From assembly GCA_018806915.1 (NCBI GenBank), contig JAGKQI010000084.1, forward strand, positions 186,001 to 250,000: DNA of 64,000 bases. The letters run 5' to 3'. The translations under genes and the position numbers were made by a program. Source of the stretch: Phytophthora colocasiae (lineage: Eukaryota; Oomycota; Peronosporomycetes; Peronosporales; Peronosporaceae). The notes below the pieces were generated by a model, which made no database searches, had not been told where the DNA came from, and saw only the letters and a program-made list of their open reading frames with translations. Shown here one piece after another: positions 31,547 through 42,350 of the stretch (the stretch's first letter is position 1; every line of letters begins with the position of its first letter).

Positions 31547-34095
31547 CTGGAGCTAAGCGTTGTGAGATCCCTTCTGCGACGCCAGCCCTCCGCTGGGGCC
31601 CTCCATCACCCTGGGCGGAAGGGGATTAATTCCGAGTACCAGTGGCCGGATCCCGAGTACACCAACCGACTTTGAGAGGTTTTGCAAAACAAATTGAGGT
31701 CAGTTCGTACCGGTACTTATGCGGTTTTACTAGCGCACAACGACTCGAGAAACAAAGAGCACGCGGGCTTAGCAACGCTGCCGATGGATCAAGCGAAGGC
31801 GAAGCCGGAGCGGGCTTAGGGTCTGCACTCGCGAGCGCAGCGAGCAGCTAGGGGTGGATGGGATCGCGCGGAGCGCGTAGCTGGGTTGTAAAGGGCAGCG
31901 AGAGAGGAAAAGCGCGGTGGAGAACGCTGGCTGGCGGTTTAATGCTCCGTGTGCGGAGCACACGGGCTTAAACCCCAGCGCTGTCGACGGATCAAGCGAA
32001 GGCGAAGCCGGAGCGGGCTTAGGCTGGCGGTTTAACGCTCCGTGTGCGGAGCACGCGGGCTTAAACCCCAGTATTACGGACAATAAATGAGTTAAATTAA
32101 TGAATGCTTCGTTATGGCTGACTAGTTCTTAGCATTCTGCCAGGTTTCCCTGGTACTTTTTTCCCGCCAATTTTTTGTACTCGGAATTCTGCCATTGTAC
32201 TTGGAATTCTACCGATGTGAACTCGGGTTTCGGCCGGCGCTGGCGGTATTGTCGGTAACCGGTATGTGTACTCGATTTTCGGCTTCCAGTACTCGGGATT
32301 AGTCCGCACCCCACCCTGGGCTGATCATCTCGAGTTTCCTTGTCCCTTCTCCATTTGCTCTTCTCGACTGGATATGGAGTTGTTGCTGTCCTTCCGTTGC
32401 CACTCGCCCTTCAAATTGGTCTTTAACCAATTACCTCCGGTCGATCCTCACTATCACCAGTGGGAGTTCTCCGCGGGGAGATTTGGAGATAATTAATTGA
32501 TTATTCACTCATTTTTCAGACTGCGAAGTTCCAGTTGAGGCTATGGAAGTTGCTGCTAGCAATGGTCAGTTGACTGTACTCAAATATCTACTACCACGAT
32601 ATAAAGAACGCACAGATCAACAACAACAAGAACAGAAAAGTAGTCACTGAGAGTGGGGAACTGGTTTCGATCGGAAATTCTATAACTACAACTAAAATCA
32701 CCCTGTTGGGATGTGCCCGGTAGATACAGCACAGGCCTTGTACATTTGAAGCTGCTCGGTGGTTGTACGACAACATTCCCACTGAAAGAAGATGAAAGCA
32801 AAGTGGATGAAGCAATCCAAGCTGCTCTGAAGAAGAATGAAACAGAACTAGCCGAGTCTTTTGTACCACAGGCCGAGACGTAATGGAGCGAGCAGCGTTT
32901 TGTAATGGAAATATCGTAGTGGTTGAACGTATGATTCATTCTGGATTTATTCATGAGAATAGCTACTTTGGTTTGGCAGCGATCAGCGATTTAGTGGACT
33001 CTAGCCGCCTGGATCTGATGCAAACCTCCGATATTCTCCTCGTCAAAACAATACGGAGTGGGTCACAACGTGGCAAGAAGTTCTGAAGAATGTGTGCTAT
33101 CGTGGAGATATTGCGATGGTTTAGCTGGCAATAAATTATCGATCGGACGTCGAGCTTGGAAGCAGCTGAAAGATCAGTACAAACTGCCTCAGACGCTGTA
33201 GCTGGGGGTAGTGGCGTTGAAGTTCTGCAGTGCCTAAAAGACCCTGATTTATTTCGTGGATATGGGTCGGTGCTAGTGGAAGCAGTGGCGAGAAACGATA
33301 TGAACAGTATCAAGTGGCTGCTAGACAACTTTCCGCTGTCAGAACATATTTCAGACTATTATGTGCTGGATAAAGCCGCGAAGCGGAGGTATTTAAACCT
33401 GTTGGAGTAATTCCAAAGTCTACCCTCCGGTCCTGGGTTCTCTCGGTCTTTTTCTTTTGGCACAAATATGAGTGTGGCATCTGGGGATACATACAGGATA
33501 ATAGAAACAGTATAGCTTGGAATCAACGAATTCCATGGACAATGCAGCTGCAAAGGGGCATGTGGAGGTTGTGCAGTGGTTGCAAGCTAACCGAACTGAA
33601 GGCTGCACAACTGATGCGATGGACTGTAATGGCCATTTGAATGTGGTGAAGAGGTTACATGATAATCGAAACGAAGGCCTAACGACTACGGCAATGAATG
33701 GAGCAGCAGCGAACGGATATCTACACGTAGTAAAATGGCTACCAGTGCTGGGTATATGTTGAATGCAATGGATTGGGCAGCTGAACACGGGCATTTATCA
33801 GTAATTATGTGGTTGCAAGCACACAAAAGCGAGGGATGTACCAGCAGAGCTGTGAAGGAATCTTTGTTGAACGGCCACCTCGTAGTTGCCAGTTGGCTCA
33901 GCATACATGAAAGCTAAGCATGATGATGTTTTCTTTCGCGAACGAGTTTCCTTCCCTCGGGTTCTTTATATTAAAGAGCATTACGTCGAACTTTCACTCG
34001 AGAAGTACTTGGGAAATATGTATTTGGAGCATCAAACGAAGTTTACTTCATGGATTAGGCCGATGAAAACGGCTTGGACACGTGAACTGCAGTAA
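31547..34095 (+). pseudogene. ankyrin-repeat pseudogene G, split by a 696-bp insertion
   Basis: The N-terminal codons LELSVVRSLLRRQPSAGALHH (31547-31615, shown here only for its first residues LELSVVRSLLRR) are separated from the continuation (LIISSFL, then LVFNQLPPVDPHYHQWEF from 32321) by a transposon with a 9-bp duplication. Downstream pieces in several frames cover the whole family layout: IVVVERMIHSGFIHENSYFG (32.9 kb), GVEVLQCLKDPD and NDMNSIKWLLDNFP (33.2-33.4 kb), GHVEVVQWLQANRTEGC (33.5 kb) and GHLSVIMWLQAHKSEGC (33.8 kb). Many frameshifts. An old copy. Confidence 0.78.
31616..32311. mobile_element. MULE-like non-autonomous element with 9-bp target duplication
   Basis: caccctggg occurs directly at 31607-31615 and again at 32312-32320, and the flanks join into the ankyrin frame. 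The terminal 45 bp are imperfect inverted repeats (about 31 of 45 matching, sharing gagtac motifs). Inside, a segment with gatcaagcgaaggcgaagcc and another with gctccgtgtgcggagc are each present twice. No transposase. A 9-bp duplication with long imperfect ends fits Mutator-like MITEs. Confidence 0.75.
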
Positions 34096-34156
34096 TTCAA
34101 AATCAGGAAATGCTTAAAATTCATCAAGCAGGCGTAAAAAAAACTACTGTCCTAAT

Positions 34157-35280
34157 GCAAGCCCCAGTGCTAAGCGTAGTGGCTCTATGCTGTACCGTCA
34201 ATTCTCAGCCAACCACACTCACCAAGCAAGCACTTTGATCCCTATTGCTTTTCTGGACTGGATATGAAGCTGCAGCTACTTTTTCGTTGCTACTCGTCCG
34301 TCGGCTGCTATTTATTATCTGTTGTTTTAGCACTGCCCACCTGTTCAGTACTCCTGATCACTGATCACCTGTTGTTAGTACCGCAAACCTGTTGCGTTTC
34401 AACAGGTATTCAGCCCTGCTTTGCTGTTAATATGAATAGCTGTTGGTGACGAGCGTTCACCAGATATTGAAAACCGTTCCTTCCTAAGACTGGCCTTACT
34501 CAACTATGGAGGCGCTTAAGTCATATAGAAGCTCCTGTAAGGTTATATCAAGTCCATGTTCCTGATCTATGTTCTACCGACAGCACAAGAATCGAGGAAA
34601 ATTTCTTAAGGATATGTCTACCACGGTGGATGCTTCAGCATCTTATCTACTCAAGAGCGTGAACTGCACGCTGTGAGCAAAACAAAAGCATCTATATTTT
34701 CCTTTTTACCCAGTGAGTGCGCGTGTGACCCGACCATGGAGAGTGGCGAAGCAGTCTCTCCCCAATCTTCTCATTGCAGTAGTCCTCATGATGCGGGACC
34801 GCAATGGATTATCGTTTCAAGGCGGTAACCTATGAAATAGAATGCTAATGCATTTGGCAGGATAACAGGTTGGCGGTACTAACAACAGGTGGATAGGGGC
34901 CTGGAAGTACTTAACAGGTGGGTAGTGCTAGAACAACAGATATTAATTATTTTCCTCGTCCGTCAAATTGGTCTCTACCCAGTTTCCTCCAGTCGAATCT
35001 CACTAGGTATCACTGTTGGGAGTGAAAGCATCCATAGATCTGAAAGATTTGGAAAAGATTAAGTTGTTGTTTACTTATTTTTCAGACCACAAAGTTCGAT
35101 TGGAGGCCGTGGAACCTTCAGCCAGCAATGGACACTGCAGTGTCTACTGGATCGAAATGCAAACAATCAGGAAAATCCTGTTCACAGCGTCAAGAACGAA
35201 TATAAGAAATGGCTTGAAAGTATTCGTAGATGACAATAGAGAATTAACTATCGCTTGGAGTTGTACGGAATGCAAGTAAT
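34157..35280 (+). pseudogene. ankyrin-repeat pseudogene H, split by a 652-bp insertion
   Basis: Short N-terminal pieces: VLSVVAL (34160), then PIAFLDWI and SCSYFFVATRPS to 34302. After the insertion come QIGLYPVSSSRI-like and then LKDLEKIKLLFTYFSDHKV, RLEAVEPSASNGH (35035-35135). Nothing of the C-terminal repeats is seen before the bZIP gene. A heavily decayed relic placed by comparison with copies A, B and D. Confidence 0.6.
34303..34954. mobile_element. MITE with 34-bp subterminal inverted repeats and 9-10 bp target duplication
   Basis: ctcgtccgtc occurs at 34293-34302 and 34955-34964 and is the ankyrin-family sequence at this point. The inverted repeats at 34319-34352 and 34906-34939 match at about 31 of 34 (ctgttgttntagcact...). 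The interior is crowded with further acctgtt / aacaggt copies in both orientations. No coding. Duplication size suggests a Mutator-like origin, distinct in sequence from the 31.6 kb element. Confidence 0.75.
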
Positions 35281-35317
35281 CTGCAAAAAAAACTACTACA
35301 TGTATACTGAAGTAGTT

Positions 35318-36298
35318 TCAACAGGTAACTAGGGCACCATCAAGTGCGATTGCCACGTCCTCAAGGTTACCCAGCGCGCGAAGTAAAGCGTTGATCCAGT
35401 CAATACTGGCTTCCACCCGTGCCACGCGACCACTTCTTGCGTCAAAGGTGAAATGTACTGAACAATCGCACACAAGTGCCTTGTCCAGAAGACGTTTCCC
35501 GAGCAAAGGCTGCGTATCATTCTCGACACGAGACGATTGTAGCAATTGGGGGAAGATGAAACACAGCGTAGAAATGGATACTAATACCTCTATACTTGCG
35601 CTGGCAGCGACGACACCGGGTGAAATCTCCTTTGCTTTCTCAAGACGCAGTGTTGGGGCATCGAAGTACTGTGCGTAGATCTTTAGCTGGCCCATCAAAG
35701 CTTCGACACCGCGAATATCCCCACACTTAACGTCGAAAACGAACGAGTTCTGAAGCCTTTCCAAGATCTCTCGAGTCTCAGCGTCCTCAGCTTCACCTTT
35801 AGATTTGGGTTTAAACCCTGGAGAACGGAAGAAGGCTTCAAGTAGCGCGAATATATCCGCCACGACATGACAGGGACTCCTGTGGTCCTTTTCGTCAGTG
35901 CTGAGATCTCGTTGTCTAAGCTCCAAGCCGCGGATCTCCTTGATCGTTTTGTTGACACTCTCCTGAATGGCTCTTTGTCTGATCCGATAGCGTCTCTGGT
36001 TGATCCGACACCGCTCTAGTCGTCTCGCCGATGCCTTGGCATCAGGTGATATACCGTGTCTCGCTGTAGGAGGGCGGCGCGTATTCAGCCGTTTCCTCAT
36101 CGGCTCTGCACTCTTATGAGCTTGCAATGAATGGGACGTGAAGATTTTTTGATTAACCAACTGACATGGTGGAATTGCTGTAGTTTGGACGAGGCTTTGA
36201 CGTTGAAATCGAGGTTTCACGGGGCCGACCAGGTTGTCGGGTAGGGGCGGCCGGGCGTACAACGGTAGCCAGAACTGGTTGGTGAGTGAACTTGCCAT
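35318..36298 (-). CDS. bZIP transcription factor with Cys in place of the invariant Asn
   Basis: A 326-aa intact ORF. The basic region is RRLERCRINQRRYRIRQR (about residues 91-108). Aligned to the bZIP consensus N-x7-R, the invariant DNA-contacting Asn is Cys (CRINQRRYR), a substitution described in oomycete bZIPs. A short leucine-zipper-like helix follows (VNKTIKEIRGLELRQRDL). The rest is a helical domain without a motif I recognise (FFRSPGFKPKSKG, VRCGDIRGVEALMGQL-like). It would act in the nucleus as a dimer; targets are unknown, and the Cys could alter DNA choice or redox sensitivity. It stands alone among ankyrin pseudogenes H and I. No neighbour suggests its pathway. Confidence 0.85.
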   Translation of the reverse strand: MASSLTNQFWLPLYARPPLPDNLVGPVKPRFQRQSLVQTTAIPPCQLVNQKIFTSHSLQAHKSAEPMRKRLNTRRPPTARHGISPDAKASARRLERCRINQRRYRIRQRAIQESVNKTIKEIRGLELRQRDLSTDEKDHRSPCHVVADIFALLEAFFRSPGFKPKSKGEAEDAETREILERLQNSFVFDVKCGDIRGVEALMGQLKIYAQYFDAPTLRLEKAKEISPGVVAASASIEVLVSISTLCFIFPQLLQSSRVENDTQPLLGKRLLDKALVCDCSVHFTFDARSGRVARVEASIDWINALLRALGNLEDVAIALDGALVTC

Positions 36299-36431
36299 CG
36301 AGGAGGATGAATTGGTTGTGAGTCATTTGCAGTTGATCGAATCGATTGTGGTGGTGATTCTGGGATGGATTACGGGACGAGTTTTCGGAATCTCGTGGAT
36401 GAGTGAGAGCAAACAACACATCTGTAGATAA

Positions 36432-37030
36432 AACTTATGTGCTGAGTGTACAGTACATGTATTACTGTCATTTTTTTGCGTATACAGTAGAGTCTTGTTC
36501 TCGTGCTGGCAAATGGCGCTAAATATTGTTCACTTGAATTCTTCTCGCTCTTCGTATATGGGGCAACATTTCCATAGCCCAGCCATATTTTTGATGCGCC
36601 TACAAAGAGCCTTCGTACTCACTTTGCCGGGTTTCTCATTCCGACTCGTCCCAAGGACAAAGAGAACAAATGTTGTGGAGATATCTGGTGCACTCGACGG
36701 CCCGACGTATCGTCAAGTGTCTCCAATTTGCCGTCCTTCTACCTAAAAACATTAACTACTGGCTATGCGGTCGAGCTGTGCGAGCTGTCCTGTATCCACA
36801 ACGCCGTGTGCCTCGACATATTGTGCTGTTCCGCGTTTTTTTCGCTATCGTCACGGCGGTTGTTGTGATCACCTTCGCTATCGTGAGAATCTCCATGAAG
36901 ATAATGTTGTGCGCCGTTCGGTGGCCACCTGTGATCCAAAAGTTACTGGAATATCACCTTTGACATGATCTGTAACAACACTAAATTGGCTCTGGTGACG
37001 ACGAGCTATAACATGAAAACCTAACAAATT
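36432..37030. other. 600 bp without a recognisable gene
   Basis: Open frames at 36495-36746 and 36670-36963 show no motif I can place. Probably the upstream region of the bZIP gene plus decayed sequence. Confidence 0.4.
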
Positions 37031-37034
37031 GGCT

Positions 37035-37465
37035 TCAAATTCTCCTCAACCTCCTTGTCACTGTTGAAAGATAGCATGATTTTAGGCCCCAAGTCGTGCT
37101 CATCCATCCAGTCCATAAGGAAATCGTCACTCGAGCCTTGAAAGTTGCATTTCTCAAACAATTCTTGAGTGAGAAGTTCGGCATAATGCTATTGAATAAA
37201 TGGAAAGAGACTTTTACATCGCTCGATAGTTTCACGCACTGAGGTTTCAGCTGAGGAAATGTATGTTTGAGCCAACTGGCAATTGCGAGATGGCCGTTCT
37301 GTAAAGATTCCTTCACAGCTCTGCTGGTAAATCCCTCGCTTTTGTTTGCGTGCAGCCACATAACCACTGATAAATGCCCGTGTTCAGCTGCCCAATCCAT
37401 CGCATTCACCGTACATCCAGCACTGGTCTACGTGTAGATATCCATTGGCTGCATCGCCTTCGTCG
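37035..37465 (-). pseudogene. ankyrin-repeat C-terminal fragment I
   Basis: The minus strand encodes NAMDWAAEHGHLSVVMWLHANKSEGF, then QNGHLAIASWLKHTFPQL, the last ankyrin units of the family, followed by a frameshifted tail. Just upstream (37420-37465) a further unit, GYLHV, is visible. Only the 3' fifth of a gene is left. Confidence 0.7.
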
Positions 37466-37639
37466 TTGGATAAGTAGGTATATCATGTATCGAAGCGCAG
37501 AAATCTACATCCGTTGGTACTACCTGTGCGTCAGTAATGATATATCAACTCCAGTGGCGCAGTGAAAAGTTTTCACTGAAAACATGTAGCAGGACGCTTA
37601 AGATTTGAGGAATATCCGTTAAAAAGTTTTCGGACGCCT

Positions 37640-37850
37640 GTGTGCACGGTGCAACAGAGTAGCCAGCCAGTAAAGCAGCCAAACTCAATAATTATTGTCA
37701 TCGTAGAGCGTATGTGGATGCAGAGAAGGAAAGCCAAATGCTTTGACTGTAATTTCTGTCTTGAAGAAGGATCGATATATCGTACATTGTCAAAGTCGTG
37801 TGCCAAATTGTTAGTGTAGCTTGTATAGAAGTTATCCACCAAACGCCGAA
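37640..37850 (-). pseudogene. possible relic of the membrane/LRR gene family seen at 1-2.8 kb
   Basis: 37661-37684 repeats the 24-bp string cagccagtaaagcagccaaa plus ctca found at 2310-2333. The minus-strand frame (NNLAHDFDNVRYIDP) parallels YLMGTTEFDDGNFWLIIDP of that gene. Short and degraded; a weak but specific match. Confidence 0.4.
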
Positions 37851-37859
37851 TCTAGAACC

Positions 37860-38277
37860 CCAGTCGGTACATACCAAACCTGGATATCGTTGGAATCACA
37901 TGTATAGTCGAATAGATCGCAGCAAAAACACATATAGGCTCAATACTATGCAATATGTCTGTTCGATAATACCTTACCTTATTCCGTAAATTGTGGCAGT
38001 TCAGTACACTGGGTGGTCCATACTTTGGTTCACCAACTCACTTTGGATTGGAGAAGTTGAATCAAAATGCATCCAAACAACCCATCATTGAATGTAGTGG
38101 TGCGCCTTCTGTCCCCGGTCATAATTCCTGCCATGTTGTTGCAATTGTGCCCGTTGTAGTGGTTGCGACTACACCGTGGGTTATCGAGATGCTGCAGTTC
38201 CTGGCCAAGCAACAACCCACCACGTACAAACTTCGAAAATAAAGATTCCTGAAGTACATATCGACTTAAATGCTTCA
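37860..38277. other. about 420 bp, nothing assignable
   Basis: It lies between the small relic and the 3' end of ankyrin copy A. A minus-strand 82-aa frame at 38030-38278 has no recognisable motif. Confidence 0.35.
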
Positions 38278-40954
38278 CTAGTTTTCAAGCGTATCAAACA
38301 TCCAATCATCCATATGATCTCCACCTTCCACCAAGCCGTTTTCTTCCATCCAATCCTTGAGGTATTCTTTATTCGAGAGTACTTCAAAGTAGTACTCCCC
38401 CCCAAACAATTCTCGAGTGAGGAGATCGACGTAATGCTCTTGAATAAAGAGAACCACAGGGAAGGAAAATTTCTCGTGAAAAGCCAAATCTACGCCCTCA
38501 GGTTTCAAATCAGGAAAAGTATGTTTGAGCCAACTGGCAACTGCAATATGGCTATTTTGCAGAGATGTCTTCAAAGCTTTGCTCGTACACCCCTCCGTTC
38601 GGTTGCTATGCAGCCACTCGACCACTGATAAATGTCCGTGTCTAGCTGCCCAATCCATCGCATTCACCGTGCAACCAGCGCTGGTGTGATCATGTAGCCA
38701 TTTTACTACGTGTAGATGTCCATTGGCCGCTGCTCCATCCATCGCCTTTGTCGTTATTCCTTCGTTTCGATTGTCATGTAGCCACTTCACCACATCCAAA
38801 TGACCATTCGCAGCAGCACAATCCATCGCATCAGTTGTGCAGCCTTCCGTTCGGTTGGCATGAAGCCACTGCACAGTCTCCAAGTGTCCATTAGCTGCCG
38901 CATCGTCCATGGCGTCTGTCACATCCCAGCAAGATTTTTGCAAGTGTCTGTTATCCTGAACCTTTCGGTATCGATCGACTGACGCTATCTTCGACAGTGA
39001 TCCACATGAAAACAACCGTCCACTTTCACCGTGCTTAATTTCGGCTGTGCCTGACGGAAACCCAGGAGTTGAAGGTAGACTTTGGAAGTACTTGAGGAGA
39101 TGTAGATATCCCCGCCTTGCAGCTTCATCTAATACACAAAAGTCCGAGACGTGTTCCGATTGTGGGAAATTGTCCAAAAGCCACTTGATACTGTTCATAT
39201 CGTTTCTCGCCACTGCCTCCATCAGCGCCGGACCATACAGCGGGTGGAAAAAGTTTACGCCCACCCATTCATTAAGTAAATGTACCGAGATATAGAAGGT
39301 GATATGAATCGGCTCACTGTGACTTCAATACTAGCTCAATTTAAACGAAACTGGCACTGCTCGATACACAAACATTTTCTCTTCTGAGTTCGCTCTATCC
39401 TGATTGGTGCGTTTGCTTAGAATTCCGCCAATTACCGTCAACGAATTTAGTAGTCCGCTTCAGTTGCGCACCTTCTGTGCAACGTGCATACAAAAGTGAA
39501 GTAAAAGTCTTAGACCGCAAAAATCCTTGGTCACCAGCGCCCGCAGCAGTCCTCCCTGCTTCGCTACGCTCACTTCTGCAGTTACCAGCGATGACACGAA
39601 CTTCTAGGCATCAGTATTCGCAAGACCTCCGCACCCGATTACAAGGTGGTAGAAGACTGTGTTCTATCGATGCCGAAGCGACTTGAGGCTGTGCGTGCTT
39701 GCCTTGGGGGGCATACTAAATACTGAGACCGGACACTACTTTTGACTTGATTTCAGTATGGTAACTTACTTCAATTACAAAATCACGGGTGGGCGTAAAC
39801 TTTTTCCACCCGCTGTATGTACCAAACGAACCAGTGTCTTTCAAACTCTGCAGAACTTCAATACCATTCCCTCCAGCCACAGCATGCCACGAGAGTTCGA
39901 AAAGTTCATTCTTTTGTCTCAGCAGCTTACAGGCTCGACGTCCCATAGGATATCTAAGGGCCCACTGAACCATCGCAATATCTCCACGATAGCACACACT
40001 CTTGAGTACTTCTCGCCACACCTTCGCCCACTCCGTGTTATTTCGACGAGGAGAATATTGGAGGTTTGCAATCTGCCGCATTAGGTCCAAGCGACCAGAT
40101 GATACTAAATCTCTGATCGCTGTCGCACCAAAGTAGCTATTCTCTTGAATGCGTCCGGAATCGATCATGTGCTCAACCACTTCGATGTTGGCAGTGCAAA
40201 ACACGGCGTATTCCATAACATCTCGACCTGGTGGGACGAAAGACTCGGCCAGTTCCGTTTCATTCCTGTGCAGTGCAGATTCGATAGCTACTCGCACGCT
40301 TTTTTCAGTCCTCTCCGTGGGAATGTGGTTGTACAACCATCGAGCGGCATCAGTATGGCCATTTTCAATAGCCAGCTTTACTAGACCAGAGTTGAATCCT
40401 TCCGTTGCACACCAGCAAACAATGTGGGTGGCTTTAGCTGAAGCTGAAAAATTTCCAACCGAAACGGATTTGCCGGTATGCGTGACTACTTTCTTCTTCT
40501 TGTGCTTGGGTTCTGCGCTCTGCTGGTTGTTTGTATCATGGTTTAGTAAATACTGCAGCACGGCCAAATGTCCTTTACGCGTAGCAGCTTCCACAGCCAC
40601 CAATGGAACTTTACAGTCTGAAAAATGGGTGAACAACCACTTCATTAGCTCCAAATCTCCACGTTTTGCAGCTATTTCCATTGAAATAGAGAACTCCCAG
40701 CGATGGTAATGAGGGTCCGATCGGAGGAAATTGCCAAGAGACCAATTGGACGGACGAGTAGTAACGGAAGTACAGCTACAGCTCCATATCAAGTCCAAAA
40801 GAGCAATAGAGCCGAAAGTACATGCTCGATGGAAGGGTAAGTATGGAGATGGACCGAGGTAACTCGATATGGTGTGTCCAAGGTGCTGGAGGGCCCCAGC
40901 GGAGGAATGGCGGCGCAGAATGAACCTCACTACACTCAGCTCTGGAGCAGACAT
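38278..40954 (-). pseudogene. ankyrin-repeat gene A, interrupted by one MITE
   Basis: Two fragments, 40954-39816 and 39237-38278, are one gene split by the 578-bp element at 39238-39815 with a TA duplication. Removing element plus duplication (580 nt) leaves 2097 nt, 699 codons, with no other break. The start MSAPELSVVRFILRR fits the family. The order is N-terminal region, GDLELMKWLFTHFSDC, central helices (LAESFVPPGRD, MIDSGRIQENSYFG), NDMNSIKWLLDNFPQSEH, then five clear C-terminal ankyrin units (GHLETVQWLHANRTEGC, GHLDVVKWLHDNRNEG, GHLHVVKWLHDHTSAGC, GHLSVVEWLHSNRTEGC) and YVDLLTRELFG. It would encode a protein-binding repeat protein like D. Copy B is a near-identical tandem duplicate. The insertion is the only visible defect. 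Confidence 0.85.
39238..39815. mobile_element. Tc1-derived MITE carrying fused tips of a transposase gene
   Basis: 29-bp inverted repeats (cagcgggtgg... and complement), TA at 39236-39237 and 39816-39817. Copy B has the uninterrupted site at about 46984. The interior keeps transposase codons TRTSRHQYSQDLRTRL directly followed, after a few bases, by VLSMPKRLEAV, which are the N- and C-terminal blocks of the Tc1 transposase at 295-999. It is therefore an internal deletion derivative of a sister Tc1 family. Confidence 0.93.
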
Positions 40955-41248
40955 ATTTTTGTGGAAAGTTAGAAATGAAGTTTCTAAAGAAAATAGAAAT
41001 TGAAATTACAACAAAAAAATAATTTGAATGGTTATTGTTACCACCATTTTCGATACATCGGACTCTGTTAACGTTGCGTCCTGAATCGTTAGCAAAGTGG
41101 TACTGGAAGGTGCGCAACAAAACAGTGTCTAGAATTTTAGTCATCATCTGACTGCTAAAATCTCTCTCTTTAAGTTTTCTTGATTTCCTCTTTCCGATGG
41201 AACCACAAGTAAATTTGAATATATATCTGTAAATGAAAAAAAGTAAAG
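40955..41248. promoter_or_regulatory. intergenic segment upstream of ankyrin copy A
   Basis: 294 bp separate the start of copy A from the stop of copy B, so the promoter of A must lie here or inside B's 3' end. I see AT-rich tracts but no motif I can name. Confidence 0.3.
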
Positions 41249-42077
41249 CTACATCTCCAAGCCGTTCTCTTCCATCCAATCCGTGACATAATCATCACTT
41301 GCAGCTCCAGAGCTGTACTCCCCAAACAATTCTAGAGTGAGGAGGTCGACGTAATACTCTTGAATAAAGAGAACCGCAGGGAAGAAAATATTTTCGTCGC
41401 AAGACAAATCCACGCGCTCAGGTCTCAAATCAGGAAAAGTACGTTTGAGCCAACTCGCAACTGCGAGGTTGCCATTCTGCAAAGATGTCTTCAAAGCTTT
41501 GCTCGTACATCCCTCCGTTCGGTTGCTATGCAGCCACTCGACCACTGATAAATGTCCGTGTCTAGCTGCCCAATCCATCGCATTCACCGTGCAACCAGTA
41601 CTGGTGTGTTCATGTAGCCATTTTACTACGTGTAGATGTCCATTGGCCGCTGCTCCATCCATCGCCTTTGTCGTTATTCCTTCGTTTCGATTGTCATGTA
41701 GCCACTTCACCACATCCAAATGACCATTCGCAGCAGCACAATCCATCGCATCAGTTGTGCAGCCTTCCGTTCGGTTGGCATGAAGCCACTGCACAGTCTC
41801 CAAGTGTCCATTAGCTGCAGCATCGTCCATGGCGTCTGTCGCATCCCAGCAAGATTTTTGCGAGTGTCTGTTATCCTGAACCTTCCGGTATCGATCGACT
41901 GACGCTATCTTCGACAGTGATCCACATGAAAACAACCGTCCACTTTCCCTGTGCTTAATTTCGGCTGTGCCTGACGGGAACCCAGGAGTTGAAGGTAGAC
42001 TTTGGAAGTACTTGAGGAGATGTAGATATCCCCGTCTTGCAGCTTCATCTAATACACAAAAGTCCGAGACGTGTTCC
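41249..42077 (-). pseudogene. ankyrin-repeat gene B, 3' fragment (C-terminal repeats)
   Basis: Fragment 4 of 4 of copy B. It holds the five C-terminal ankyrin units almost identical to copy A and ends with YVDLLTLELFG and WMEENGLEM, shorter than A by about 17 residues. Its 5' side is cut by the Copia-1 element; gttcc at 42073-42077 is the target duplication. Confidence 0.85.
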
Positions 42078-42327
42078 AGTTGCATTTCACGATGTAGGTA
42101 CAAGTGGCACAAGCCACCGTGACCTTAGTGGAGCATCAGACATCTGATGGCGCTAGACTTCTAGCGGTGAGCATCCCTGAGAGCATCTGATATCTCTGAT
42201 GGCGCTAGTTTTCTAGTGGTGGGCAGCCCTGGGAGGCTGACCCGGTGGGTTTGTCTTTTAACGTTCAAATGAACCTCACTTTGCAATTTGCATCCAAAAC
42301 ACTACTACTACTTCTCCACTCTCAACT
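42078..42327 (+). repeat. Copia-1 5' LTR (250 bp)
   Basis: Identical to 46651-46900 except one transition. It contains an internal imperfect direct repeat built on ctgatggcgctag. Ends in agttg...caact. Confidence 0.95.
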
Positions 42328-42350
42328 GGTTAACAGCCGCTATTCGCTCG

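Noticed and set aside
36495..36963. Two plus-strand ORFs between the bZIP gene and ankyrin fragment I
   Set aside because: No motif, no plausible start context, and mutually overlapping frames.
42288..42350. Start of Copia-1 gag inside the LTR (MHPKHYYYF)
   Set aside because: These codons belong to the LTR and its copy elsewhere; the ATG at 42351 opens the part resembling Gag.
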